64,000 nucleotides of DNA from the NCBI GenBank assembly GCA_016184365.1, contig JACPCW010000079.1:1-64000 (forward strand). Reading direction: 5' to 3'. A program made the translations under genes and the position numbers. This DNA comes from Candidatus Rokuibacteriota bacterium (lineage in GTDB: Bacteria > Methylomirabilota > Methylomirabilia > Rokubacteriales > CSP1-6). Under the pieces are notes generated by a model. The model did not search any database. It saw nothing but the letters and a program-made list of their open reading frames with translations, and had not been told where the DNA came from. This document shows, piece by piece, positions 25,746 through 34,381 of the stretch. Every line of letters starts with the position of its first letter. The stretch's first letter is position 1.

Positions 25746-27617
25746 ATGGCCGGTGTGACTGCCAAGCTGCTCCACGTCGATCTGACGACTCGCCAAACTC
25801 GGACCGAAGAGCTGCCCGAGCCCGTCGTCCGCAAGTATTTCGGCGGCGGCGCGCTCGCGGCGTACATCCTGCTGCGCGACATGCCGGCGGGTGTCGATCC
25901 GCTCGGGCCGGACAACGTGCTCGTGTTCATGACGAGCCCGATCAACGGCCTGTCGCTCTCCGGGACGAACCGCTACACGGCCGCGGCGAAGTCGCCGCTC
26001 ACGGGCGGCTATGGCGAATCCGAGGCCGGCGGCTGGTGGGGACCCGAGCTGCGCGCGGCCGGGTGGGACGGCGTGGTCGTTCGCGGCAGCTCGGCGACGC
26101 CCGTCTATCTCTGGATCAAGGACGACCAGGTTGAGGTCCGCAACGCCAGCGCGTACTGGGGCCAGCTCTCCGGCGAAGTGCAGGAAGGGCTCGAGCGGGA
26201 GCTCGGCGACAAGCGCATCCGCGTGCTCCAGACCGGTGTGTCCGGCGAGAAGCTCGTGCGCTACGCCGCGATCGTGAACCAGCTCAAGCACTTCCATGGG
26301 CGCTGCGGCCTCGGCGCGGTGATGGGCGCCAAGCGCCTCAAGGCCATCGCGGTGCGCGGCTCGAAGCCGCCGGTTGCGGAGGACAAGGACGGCGCGAAGA
26401 AGCAGCTCGTGTGGTTCAAGGACCATTACGACCGCAAGACCGACCGCTTCCACCAGCTCGGCTCGTCCAGCGGCGTGCTCGCGCTCGAGGCGAGCGGCAT
26501 CCTGCCGACGCGCAACTTCCGCGACGGCTCGTTCGAAGGCGCCAAGGCGATCAGCGGGCAGATGATGCGCGACACGATCCTCGTCAACCGCGGGACGTGC
26601 TACGCGTGCGCCGTGGCGTGCAAGCGCGAGGTCGAGGTGCCGGAGCTCGGCGTGACGCCGAGGTACGGCGGGCCCGAGTACGAGAGCCTCGCCGCGTCCG
26701 GATCGCTCTGCGGCGTGTCCGACCTGAACAAGCTCGCGCTCATCAACCAGCTCTACGCGCAGTACGTGCTCGACTCGATCTCGGCCGGCGCCGTCATCGC
26801 GTTCGCGATGGAGTGCTACGAGCACGGCATCATCACGAAGGAGATGACGGGCGGCCTCGATCTCACGTGGGGCAACGCCGACGCCGTCGTCGAGATGGTG
26901 CATCGCATCGGCAAGCGCGAGGGCATCGGCGACCTCCTCGCGGAAGGCGTGAAGCGCGCGGCCGGGAAGCTCGGCCGTGGCTCCGAGCGCTTCGCGCTCC
27001 ACGTGAAGGGCCAGGAGCTGCCGATGCACGATCCGCGCGGCAAGAAGGGCCTGTCGCTCGCGTACGCGATCTCGCCGACCGGCGCGGATCACATGGAAGC
27101 GCCGCACGACCCGCTGTACGCCGGCTTCCATCCGCAGGGACATCCGCTCGGATCGCTCGGCCTCATCGAGCCGCTCGACCCGCTCGTGCTCGACGCGAAG
27201 AAGGTCCGCGCCTTTTTCACGACGCAGTCGGTGTGGAGCTCGTACAACGCGATCGGCATGTGCGACTTCGTCGGCGCGCCGCTGAACGCGATGCAGCTGC
27301 AGCCGACGATCGACTACATCAACGCGGTGACGGGCTGGAACCTGGGACTCTACGAGCTCATGAAGATCGGCGAGCGCAGCAACACGCTCGCGCGGCTCTT
27401 CAACGTGCGCGAAGGCTTCACGCCAGGCGACGACGTCCTGCCGGACCGGCTCCACGAGGGCATCGGCAACGGCGCGCTCAAGGGCAGCTTCGTCGACCGC
27501 GACGAGTTCCTCGCCGCGCGGCGCACGTACTACCAGATGGCCGGCTGGGACGAGACCGGACGTCCGACCGAGGCGAAGCTCGCCGAGCTCGGGATCGAGG
27601 ACGTCGCGCGCGCGTGA
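25746..27617 (+). CDS. Aldehyde:ferredoxin oxidoreductase family enzyme
   Basis: A 623-residue tungsten- or molybdenum-pterin enzyme of the AOR family. The 4Fe-4S ligands are Cys285, Cys288 and Cys292 (GTCYACAVAC), with a fourth in IGMCDF near residue 505. The N-terminal domain TGGYGESEAGGWWGPELRAAG binds the two pterins. It oxidises aldehydes to acids, or the reverse, with ferredoxin in the cytoplasm, and points to an anaerobic or microaerobic capability. ATG 25746 is preceded by CAAGGAGG. A ferredoxin gene and pterin genes are not adjacent. Confidence 0.93.
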   Translation: MAGVTAKLLHVDLTTRQTRTEELPEPVVRKYFGGGALAAYILLRDMPAGVDPLGPDNVLVFMTSPINGLSLSGTNRYTAAAKSPLTGGYGESEAGGWWGPELRAAGWDGVVVRGSSATPVYLWIKDDQVEVRNASAYWGQLSGEVQEGLERELGDKRIRVLQTGVSGEKLVRYAAIVNQLKHFHGRCGLGAVMGAKRLKAIAVRGSKPPVAEDKDGAKKQLVWFKDHYDRKTDRFHQLGSSSGVLALEASGILPTRNFRDGSFEGAKAISGQMMRDTILVNRGTCYACAVACKREVEVPELGVTPRYGGPEYESLAASGSLCGVSDLNKLALINQLYAQYVLDSISAGAVIAFAMECYEHGIITKEMTGGLDLTWGNADAVVEMVHRIGKREGIGDLLAEGVKRAAGKLGRGSERFALHVKGQELPMHDPRGKKGLSLAYAISPTGADHMEAPHDPLYAGFHPQGHPLGSLGLIEPLDPLVLDAKKVRAFFTTQSVWSSYNAIGMCDFVGAPLNAMQLQPTIDYINAVTGWNLGLYELMKIGERSNTLARLFNVREGFTPGDDVLPDRLHEGIGNGALKGSFVDRDEFLAARRTYYQMAGWDETGRPTEAKLAELGIEDVARA

Positions 27618-27643
27618 GGGTCTGAGCTCGATCCGCTGAAAAA

Positions 27644-27657
27644 CCGTGGCGCTCCTC
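27644..27657 (-). repeat. Double-hairpin repeat, family 2, partial copy
   Basis: Fourteen bases identical to the left end of the family 2 element (GAGGAGCGCCACGG on the minus strand); identity extends four bases to the 5' side relative to copy 2. The rest of the element is missing. It lies 22 bases after the stop of the decayed minus-strand hydrolase remnant and in its orientation, which is the same placement the full copies show after intact genes. Confidence 0.55.
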
Positions 27658-27679
27658 GAATCCGGACGTGCCGCGGCCG

Positions 27680-27935
27680 CTATTCCACCAGGAGCCGCGC
27701 GCAGCGCTCCGCCCGGCCCGCGCCGGCCGGGTCGGCAACGATCGCCCCGCCGCGCGGAACGCACGGGCTCGCCGGCGGCGCGCTGCCGGCTTCGATCCAC
27801 TCGGTCAGCGGGTCGAACGCGCGCTGCGCGTGCGGCTGGACGCGCGTGCGGCTGGATGAACTCGAGCTCCCGGAAGTTGCAACAGGACTGGCGGTACTTC
27901 TCGATGTGGTGCCCTTGCGAAGGCAGTGATGACGG
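27680..27935 (-). pseudogene. C-terminal remnant of an alpha/beta-hydrolase-like gene
   Basis: The gap between the AOR and DksA-like genes (27618-28149) holds a minus-strand remnant. One frame reads HIEKYRQSCCNFRELEFI; a duplicated GCGTGCGGCTGGA (27829-27857 region) then shifts frame, and the next frame reads FDPLTEWIEAGSAPPASP and GGAIVADPAGAG before TAG at 27680. The W-I-E-x-G-x-x-P-P pattern recalls the C-terminus of Abhydrolase_10 type proteins, but this is a weak match. No start and no catalytic part is present. The remaining sequence up to 28149 shows no other gene. Confidence 0.4.
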
Positions 27936-28149
27936 CGCGTCGCATGACCGGCACCGACTATAGGCCGCGGTAGAAAAGTCGTCCATTGTTTGGGATGTCG
28001 TGCATTGCGATGGGAGGATTGTCACCGTCTCTGCGGCACCGCCTGACCCGCAAGGTTCCCTCACGGCACGCGTTTTTGCCTCCTGGCCCGACTGGCACGA
28101 ATGCTGCCTGCTTCTTCGGGAAGCACGCAAGGCCACGGGAGGCTCAGTG

Positions 28150-28500
28150 ATGAAGACCGTGAAGGATGAGCTCGAAACGAAGCGCCGGTCGCTCGAACTC
28201 GCGATCTCCAACGGGCTCGGCCAGTCGCGGAACCAGACCGAGCGCAACGAGATGACGAAGGACCCGTACGGGTCCGCGTCGATGACCCACGACGACGAGA
28301 TGATCGTGGACGTCGTCGGGCGCCGGATGCGCGAGCTGCAGAACGTCAATCGCGCGCTGGCCGACCTCGAAGCCGGCCGGTACGGCACGTGCGAGGACTG
28401 CGGCGAGGAGATCTCCGCGAAGCGGCTGAAGGCGCTGCCGTTCGCGATGCGCTGCATCGCGTGCCAGTCGTCGATGGAAGGCGTGCGGCGCGCGGCGTGA
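28150..28500 (+). CDS. DksA/TraR-type zinc-finger protein
   Basis: A 116-residue protein. An N-terminal coiled-coil hairpin (about residues 5-75) is followed by a C4 zinc finger, Cys81, Cys84, Cys102 and Cys105. This architecture binds the secondary channel of RNA polymerase and tunes initiation, often in the stringent response. ATG 28150 is preceded by GGGAGG. It is shorter than E. coli DksA (151) and lacks the tip aspartate pair in the usual context, so it is best called DksA/TraR family. Stands alone. Confidence 0.9.
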   Translation: MKTVKDELETKRRSLELAISNGLGQSRNQTERNEMTKDPYGSASMTHDDEMIVDVVGRRMRELQNVNRALADLEAGRYGTCEDCGEEISAKRLKALPFAMRCIACQSSMEGVRRAA

Positions 28501-28567
28501 CGAGCGGCGTCGCGGGTTGCCTCATCGCTGAGCCGATGCGATACGGCCCGGGCTCCTCGTTGGCCCG

Positions 28568-29398
28568 ATGCAGGATCGCGTCGTCCGCTTCGTCCTCTCG
28601 TCCGCTCTTGCGCTCGGCCTGACGCTCGGCGCGGGTACGTCCGCCGCCGCGGCACCAGACCCGACGGCGTGCGGTCAGAGTCCCGGCCAGCGCTTCTTCT
28701 GGGTCGAGCGCGCCTTCCGCGACATCCCGCTGCTCGGTCCTGCGCGCGCGCAGGGCGTCGTGATCTGGAATCACGGCATCCACGGCACGAACGAATCCTG
28801 GCGCGATCCGGCGCCCCCGGTGCTGCGGCTCCTCGCCGCGCGCGGCTGGGACGTCGTCATCCTCAAGCGCCACAACCTCGCGGAGACGGACGCGGCGCAC
28901 TCGCTCTACCGCGCCGTCACGCGCACGCGCGACGAGATCCGCGCCCAGCGGGCGCTCGGGTACACGAAGATCGTCCTCGCGGGGCAATCGTTCGGCGGGC
29001 AGGTCGCGCTCGACGCGGCCGAGCACCAGCCCGACGTCTTCGCGGTCGTGGCGTTCGCGCCCGGCATGCGCGCGAAATCGGCGGACGGGATCCTCGACGC
29101 CGCGGTGACGGAGCGGCAGCTGTCGCGGATCCACGGCGCCGCCCGCCTCGCGCTCGTCCTGCCCGGTGACGACGGCCTCTTCGGCGGTGTGGCCCGCGGC
29201 CCCGGCGCCGACGCGGCGCTCCGCGCGCGCGGCGGCCCGTACGTGCTGCTCGACGAATCGAGCGACGCCCGCGGCCATACCGGCGCCACGAGCGGCCGGT
29301 TCGCGCTCCGCATCGGCGAGTCGGACGGCGGCGTCTCGCTCACGTGGACGTCGTCCGACGGTCGGACGCGCACCGTCCCGCTGCTGCGCGGCGAATGA
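28568..29398 (+). CDS. Secreted alpha/beta-hydrolase
   Basis: A 276-residue exported hydrolase with a signal peptide ending at about residue 28 (GTSAAAAP). NHGIHGTNESW forms the oxyanion region, GQSFGGQ at about residue 139 is the nucleophile elbow with Ser, and the late histidine is in DARGHTG. It resembles dienelactone-hydrolase-like or esterase proteins, but the substrate is unknown. ATG 28568 gives a good leader. Followed by a MITE-like element and then the catabolic cluster. Confidence 0.88.
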   Translation: MQDRVVRFVLSSALALGLTLGAGTSAAAAPDPTACGQSPGQRFFWVERAFRDIPLLGPARAQGVVIWNHGIHGTNESWRDPAPPVLRLLAARGWDVVILKRHNLAETDAAHSLYRAVTRTRDEIRAQRALGYTKIVLAGQSFGGQVALDAAEHQPDVFAVVAFAPGMRAKSADGILDAAVTERQLSRIHGAARLALVLPGDDGLFGGVARGPGADAALRARGGPYVLLDESSDARGHTGATSGRFALRIGESDGGVSLTWTSSDGRTRTVPLLRGE

Positions 29399-29402
29399 CG
29401 CC

Positions 29403-29507
29403 CTAGCAGCCCGTGGTGAAAGTCTTTGAGCGCCCAGAAAGCACTCGAAAATGGCTGATTTCTGATAGGCGAAACACGGTTTCAGGACTTCCACCACGGA
29501 CTGCTAG
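29403..29507. mobile_element. MITE-like element with terminal inverted repeats
   Basis: A 97-bp segment (29407-29503) bounded on both sides by CTAG. Its ends are inverted repeats of about 20 bp, CAGCCCGTGGTGAAAGTC against CAGTCCGTGGTGGAAGTC, with two mismatches. The interior is AT-richer than the neighbourhood and has no transposase. CTAG fits a 4-bp YTAR target duplication as made by IS5-type transposases, which would then be the mover in trans. It lies between the hydrolase gene and the promoter region of the ABC binding protein gene. Confidence 0.75.
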
Positions 29508-29605
29508 GGGCCGCGCTCGACTGACCTCCCGGGCTGGGCTAGAGTGGCGCGCGACAACCCGACGCGCCACCGTTCAGCGGTGTTTCCCCCTCAGAGGAGG
29601 ACTCG

Positions 29606-30649
29606 ATGAGACGCCACATCGTTGCTGCCTGCGCGCTGCTCACCGCCGTCGTCGTCATCGCCGGTCCGTCGCCGGTGCCCGCCCAGAAGGAGCCGCTGGT
29701 CGTCAGCGTGTGGGGCGGGAACTGGAAGGACACCGTCGAGAAGATCGTCGGCAAGGCCTACACCGCGAAGACCGGCACGCCCGTCGAGTTCGAGGTCGGC
29801 GGCACGATCGACCGGCTCGCGAAGGCGCGCGTCGCCAAGGGCGCGCCGCTCGTCGACATCAACTTCACCACGACGCACGTCGGGCGGCTCTACATCTCCG
29901 ACGGCCTCTACCAGAAGCTCGACATGGCGAAGCTGCCGAACGCGAAGGACCTCGCGAAGGAAGCGCTGCGCAGCGACTTCCACCTCGGCACGTGGGCGTA
30001 CGTGTACACGATCGCCTACCGGCCCGATCAGGTGCCGTTCGAGATCACGAAGTGGTCGGATCTGTGGGATCCGCGCCTGAAGGGCAAGGTCGGCCTGCCG
30101 GACTTCGATCCGTCGCACATCATCACGATCGCCGCGCTGCTCGACGGCGGCGACGAGATCAGCTGGCAGAAGGGCTCGGAGCGTCTGAAGAAGCTCAAGC
30201 CGAACGTCGCGGCGTTCTTCTCCACCGACGCGCGCAGCCAGGATCTGATGAAGACGGGTGAGGCGCCGGTCCAGGTGATGCTCTCGATCAACGCGTTCCA
30301 CCTGATGGACCAGGGTCTGAACGTCAAGGTGATCACGCCGCGCGACAAGCCCGGCATCGTCGGCATCGACACCGTCGCGATCATGGCGGGCACCAAGAAG
30401 GCGGACGCGGCGCACCAGTTCGTCGATCTCGTGCTGTCGAAGGAGATCCAGGACCAGCTCGTCGCGACGTTCAAGGCGGGACCGACGAACATGAAGACGG
30501 CGGTGCCCGCGAAGCTGCGCGGACAGCCCGGCGTGTTCACGACGCCGGCGGAATGGAAGGAGCGCGGCTACATCATGAACGACGAGGCGCGCGCGAAGAC
30601 GCTGGCGGCCTGGAAGGACTGGTTCAACGCGAACCTCGTTGCCAAGTAG
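29606..30649 (+). CDS. ABC transporter extracellular binding protein (PotD/Fe-type family 1)
   Basis: A 347-residue binding protein with signal peptide (AACALLTAVVVIAGPSPVPAQ). The mature part has VSVWGGNWKD, WSDLWDPRLKGKVGLPDFD and IDTVAIMAGTKKADAAHQFV, typical of the spermidine/putrescine-like family that also takes opines, thiamine and many nitrogen compounds. ATG 29606 follows AGAGGAGGAC. Its permeases and ATPase lie 9-12 kb downstream on the same strand (39829, 40650, 41719), separated by catabolic genes. It heads the cluster and overlaps hyuA by 11 bases. Confidence 0.92.
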   Translation: MRRHIVAACALLTAVVVIAGPSPVPAQKEPLVVSVWGGNWKDTVEKIVGKAYTAKTGTPVEFEVGGTIDRLAKARVAKGAPLVDINFTTTHVGRLYISDGLYQKLDMAKLPNAKDLAKEALRSDFHLGTWAYVYTIAYRPDQVPFEITKWSDLWDPRLKGKVGLPDFDPSHIITIAALLDGGDEISWQKGSERLKKLKPNVAAFFSTDARSQDLMKTGEAPVQVMLSINAFHLMDQGLNVKVITPRDKPGIVGIDTVAIMAGTKKADAAHQFVDLVLSKEIQDQLVATFKAGPTNMKTAVPAKLRGQPGVFTTPAEWKERGYIMNDEARAKTLAAWKDWFNANLVAK

Positions 30650-32648
30650 GTCGGTCCGCATCGGCGTCGACGTCGGCGGGACGTTCACCGACGTCGTCGC
30701 GCGCGACGCCAGGGGGCGCCTGCGCGAGCTGAAAGTGCCGACGACGCCGGCGAATCCGTCGGCCGGTGTCCTCGCCGGCATCGCGGCGCTCCGCTTACCG
30801 TCCGGCCCCGAAGGTGCGCTCGCCGCCGTGGCGCACGGCACCACCGCCGTCACCAACGCGATCGTCGAGGGGCGCATCGCGCGCGTCGGGCTGGTCACCA
30901 CGCGCGGTTTCCGCGACGTGCTCGAGATCGCGCGCCAGAACCGCGCGCACCTCTACGATCTGGCCGCGCTGCCGCGCCCGGAGCCGCTCGTGCCGCGTCG
31001 GCTGCGTCTCGAAGTCGCCGAGCGGGTCACCGTCGACGGCACCGTGCTGACGCCGCTCGACGCCACCGCTGTCGGCTCGCTCGTCGAGCGCCTGCGGGGC
31101 GAGGGCATCGACAGCGTCGCCGTATGCCTTCTGCACGCGTATGCGAACCCCGCGCACGAGCGCGAGCTGCGCGCGGCGCTGGCGCCGCACTTCGCGCACG
31201 TGTCGATCTCGAGCGACATCAACGCGGAGTTCCGCGAGTACGAGCGGACGGCGACGACCGTGCTGAACGCCGCGGTCATGCCGCTCGCGACGCGCTACGT
31301 CGACGATCTCGTCGATCGCCTCGGCCGCAATCTCCCGCTGCACCTGCTCCACTCCGCGGGCGGCATGATGTCCGCCGACGCGGCGAAAGAGCGCCCGCTC
31401 TCGATGGCGATGTCGGGCCCCGCCGCCGGCGTCGCGGCCGCCGCGTGGGTGGCGAAGCGCCTCGGGCTCGATCGCGCGGTGGCCTTCGACATGGGCGGCA
31501 CGACGACGGACGTCTGTCTCATCACCGGCGGCCGCGCGGAAACGACGTCGCAGCGCCGCCTCGGCGGGTATCCGGTGCGGTTGCCGATGGTGGCCGTCGA
31601 ATCGATCGGTGCCGGCGGCGGATCGATCGCGTACGCCGACGCGACCGGCGCGCTGAAGGTCGGTCCGCGCAGCGCCGGCGCGCAGCCGGGTCCGGCGTGC
31701 TACGGCGCGGGTGGCGAGGATCCGACGGTCACCGACGCGAACCTCGTGCTCGGGTATCTGAACGCCGAGCGCGTGTACGGCGGCTCGATCCGTCTCGACG
31801 TGCAGCGCGCGCAGGCCGCCGTGCAGCAGATCGCACGCCGCTTCGACCTCGGTCTCGTCGAGGCCGCGCACGGCATCGTGGAGGTCGCGAACTCGAACAT
31901 GCTGCGCGCGCTGCGGCTCGTGTCCGTGCAGCGCGGGTACGACCTGCGCCGCTTCGCGCTCGTCGCGTACGGCGGCGCCGGTCCGGTGCATGCGAGCGCG
32001 CTGGCCCGCATGGCCGGCGTCACGCGCGTCGTCGTGCCCGCGCAGTCCGGCGCCTTCTCCGCGCTCGGCTGTCTCGTCTCGCCGCTGCGCTACGACGCCG
32101 TGCAGACGTATCGCGCGCAGCTCGACGGCTTCGACCCGAAGCCGCTGGAGGACCGCTTCGGCGACCTCGAAGCGCACGGCATGCGGCCGCTGGCGGCGGA
32201 GGGCATCGCCGCCCGTCGCGTGACCGTCTCCCGCAGCGTGGATCTCCGCTACGCGGGGCAGAACTACGAGCTCGAGATTCCCTACGACCGCGATCCGGCC
32301 CGGCTGCGCGCGGCGTTCGAAGCGCGGCACCGACAGCTCTACGGGTACGCCACGGGCGAGGGGGTCGAGTGCGTGAACGCGCGGGTCGTGGCGATGGTCG
32401 TCTCGCGCGAGCGTGTCACGGCGACGATGCGCACGGCGCGCACGCCTGAAGTGACGGGCAGCCAGCGCGCGTATTTCCGGAAAGGCGGGGCAGTGGCGAT
32501 GAAGCGGTACGCGCGCGAGAGCGTCGGCGCGCGGGGGATCGTCGGCCCCGCGCTCATCGAGGACGAATGGTCGACGACGATCCTGCTGCCTGGCGATCGC
32601 TGCACCGCGACGCCGGCCGGCGATCTCGTCATCGAGGTCGGGCGGTGA
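30639..32648 (+). CDS. hyuA: Hydantoinase/oxoprolinase subunit A
   Basis: A 669-residue ATP-dependent hydrolase subunit of the hydantoinase A/acetophenone carboxylase/acetone carboxylase group. The actin-like phosphate loops are GVDVGGTFTDVV near the N-terminus and FDMGGTTTDVCLI at about 284-296. With HyuB it opens lactam or hydantoin-like rings, or carboxylates ketones, at the cost of ATP. The start is TTG 30639, inside the end of the binding-protein gene and in place for the family N-terminus. A second A/B pair is at 61830. Confidence 0.92.
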   Translation: MPSRSVRIGVDVGGTFTDVVARDARGRLRELKVPTTPANPSAGVLAGIAALRLPSGPEGALAAVAHGTTAVTNAIVEGRIARVGLVTTRGFRDVLEIARQNRAHLYDLAALPRPEPLVPRRLRLEVAERVTVDGTVLTPLDATAVGSLVERLRGEGIDSVAVCLLHAYANPAHERELRAALAPHFAHVSISSDINAEFREYERTATTVLNAAVMPLATRYVDDLVDRLGRNLPLHLLHSAGGMMSADAAKERPLSMAMSGPAAGVAAAAWVAKRLGLDRAVAFDMGGTTTDVCLITGGRAETTSQRRLGGYPVRLPMVAVESIGAGGGSIAYADATGALKVGPRSAGAQPGPACYGAGGEDPTVTDANLVLGYLNAERVYGGSIRLDVQRAQAAVQQIARRFDLGLVEAAHGIVEVANSNMLRALRLVSVQRGYDLRRFALVAYGGAGPVHASALARMAGVTRVVVPAQSGAFSALGCLVSPLRYDAVQTYRAQLDGFDPKPLEDRFGDLEAHGMRPLAAEGIAARRVTVSRSVDLRYAGQNYELEIPYDRDPARLRAAFEARHRQLYGYATGEGVECVNARVVAMVVSRERVTATMRTARTPEVTGSQRAYFRKGGAVAMKRYARESVGARGIVGPALIEDEWSTTILLPGDRCTATPAGDLVIEVGR

Positions 32649-32676
32649 AGCGCGCGACGAAACGCGCGGTGAGATC

Positions 32677-32770
32677 GAGGCGCGCCACGGCGGCGCCGGG
32701 GCGCGTCCGAGCGCGGGGGGGTATGGGGGGCCATGTCGGGGCCCCCCATGTAATGATCGGGGCCCCCCAT
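32677..32770 (+). repeat. Double-hairpin repeat, family 2, copy 3
   Basis: Starts 28 bases after the hyuA stop. Hairpin I is GGCGCGCC with GGCGCGtCC; relative to copy 1 the third pair changes from A-T to C-G with one bulged T. Hairpin II is TGGGGGGCC with GGCCCCCCA. The right half of hairpin II and its flank (CGGGGCCCCCCATGTAATGAT) is then repeated in tandem, giving a third possible arm. The element ends within the N-terminal coding region of hyuB and supplies two of its candidate ATG codons. Confidence 0.85.
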
Positions 32771-34381
32771 GTGATCACGGTCGAAGTCGTGCGCAACGCG
32801 CTCTATGCGATCGCCGAGGAGATGAGCGTCATCGTGATGCGCTCGGCGCGGTCGCCGCTCCTGAAGGAAGCGGGCGATCTGTCGTCGGCGCTGACCGACG
32901 CGGAAGGCCGGCTGATCGCTCAGGGCCGCGACATCCCGATCCACATGGGCGTGATGGGCTTCACGGTGAAGGAGTTCTTGAAGCGCGTCCCCGCGTCGAC
33001 GCTTCGCGAGGGCGACGTGTGGTTTCTGAACGTGCCGGAGATCGGCGGCAACCATTTGCCCGACGTGAAGGCGCTGCGCCCGGTCTTCGCCGGCGGCAAG
33101 CTGCGCGCGTTCGCCGTGAACCTCGCGCACTGGGCCGACGTCGGCGGCGCGGTGCCGGGCAGCTACGTGCCGTACGCGACGGAGTGCTACCAGGAAGGGC
33201 TGCGGATCGCGCCGATCCGGCTCTTCTCCGCGGCCGGTCCCGATCGCGAGAAGCTCGAGTTCGTGCTGTCGAACGTCCGCGGCCGCGAGGAGCGTGAAGG
33301 CGACATCTTCGCGCAGTACGCGGCCAACGACGTCGCGGCGCGCCGCTTCGCCGAGCTCTTTGCCGAACACGGCCCCGACGTCGTCGGCCGCTGCTTCGAG
33401 CGGCTGCACCAGGAAAGCGAAGCCGGGATGCGCGCCGCGATCCGCGCGCTGCCCGACGGCACGTGGGAAGGCGAGGACTGGCTCGACGACGACGGCGTCG
33501 ACGACCGGCGCATCCGCATCAAGGCGCGCGTCACCGTGGCCGGCGACGAGGCGACGTTCGACTTCACCGGCACGGATCCGCAGGCCCGCGGTCCCGTGAA
33601 CACGACGTATTTCATCGCGTGCTCCGCCGTGTACTACGCGATGAAGGCGCTCGTCGCGCCGGACGTGCCGCCGAACGACGGATGCTATCGGCCGCTGCGG
33701 GTGATCGTTCCGCCCCGCACGGTGCTCAGCGCCGATCCCGACCGGCCGGTCGTCGGCGGGAACCATGAAACGTCGCAGCGCGTCGTCGACGCGATCTTCA
33801 AGGCCTTCGCGCCCGTGCTGGCGGAGCGCGTCGTCGCCGGCGGGCCGACGACCTCGGGCGTGATGATCTTCGGCGCCCGTGGCGGCGACGGTCGCTGGCG
33901 GATCCTCTACGAGACGCACGGCGGCGGCGAAGGCGCCGGCGCCGGTCGCGATGGCGCGTCCGCGACGCGTGTCCACATGTCGAACGTGATGAACACGCCG
34001 GTCGAGGTGATCGAAGGCGAATATCCGATTGCCGTCGAGGAGCAGACGCTGCGCGCCGGCTCCGGCGGCGAGGGCCGCCATCGCGGCGGCCTCGGCGTGC
34101 GGCGCGCGTACCGGATTCTCGGCGACAGCGTCACGCTGACGACGATGCTGGAGCGCCGGCTCGTCCCGCCGTGGGGCGTGCACGGTGGCAAGGACGCGCT
34201 GCCGTTTCGTCTGACCCTCAATCCGGGTCCGGGCGAGCGCGTGATCCGCGGGAAGGAAACGCTCACGCTGAAGGCGGGCGACCTGGTCCTCGTCGAGACG
34301 TGCGGCGGCGGCGGCTACGGCGTCCCGGCGGAGCGATCGCGGGAAGCCATCGAGCACGACCGGCGGGAAGGCTACGTATGA
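32723..34381 (+). CDS. hyuB: Hydantoinase/oxoprolinase subunit B
   Basis: A 552-residue HyuB subunit. VITVEVVRNALYAIAEEM is the usual family start, after which SPLLKEAGDLSSAL, GRDIPIHMGVM, and the C-terminal GGEGRHRGGLGVRR follow. In-frame starts are ATG 32723, ATG 32753 and GTG 32771; the first two lie inside the double-hairpin repeat and would add up to 17 residues reading GGHVGAPH. GTG 32771 gives the conventional length. Works with HyuA (30639). ATGA overlap with the SDR gene. Confidence 0.92.
   Translation: MGGHVGAPHVMIGAPHVITVEVVRNALYAIAEEMSVIVMRSARSPLLKEAGDLSSALTDAEGRLIAQGRDIPIHMGVMGFTVKEFLKRVPASTLREGDVWFLNVPEIGGNHLPDVKALRPVFAGGKLRAFAVNLAHWADVGGAVPGSYVPYATECYQEGLRIAPIRLFSAAGPDREKLEFVLSNVRGREEREGDIFAQYAANDVAARRFAELFAEHGPDVVGRCFERLHQESEAGMRAAIRALPDGTWEGEDWLDDDGVDDRRIRIKARVTVAGDEATFDFTGTDPQARGPVNTTYFIACSAVYYAMKALVAPDVPPNDGCYRPLRVIVPPRTVLSADPDRPVVGGNHETSQRVVDAIFKAFAPVLAERVVAGGPTTSGVMIFGARGGDGRWRILYETHGGGEGAGAGRDGASATRVHMSNVMNTPVEVIEGEYPIAVEEQTLRAGSGGEGRHRGGLGVRRAYRILGDSVTLTTMLERRLVPPWGVHGGKDALPFRLTLNPGPGERVIRGKETLTLKAGDLVLVETCGGGGYGVPAERSREAIEHDRREGYV

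Noticed and set aside
25725-28655. 976-codon minus-strand frame opposite the AOR gene
   Set aside because: Composition is that of an antisense shadow and the plus strand encodes the full AOR. Only the short remnant at 27680-27935 on that strand looks coding.
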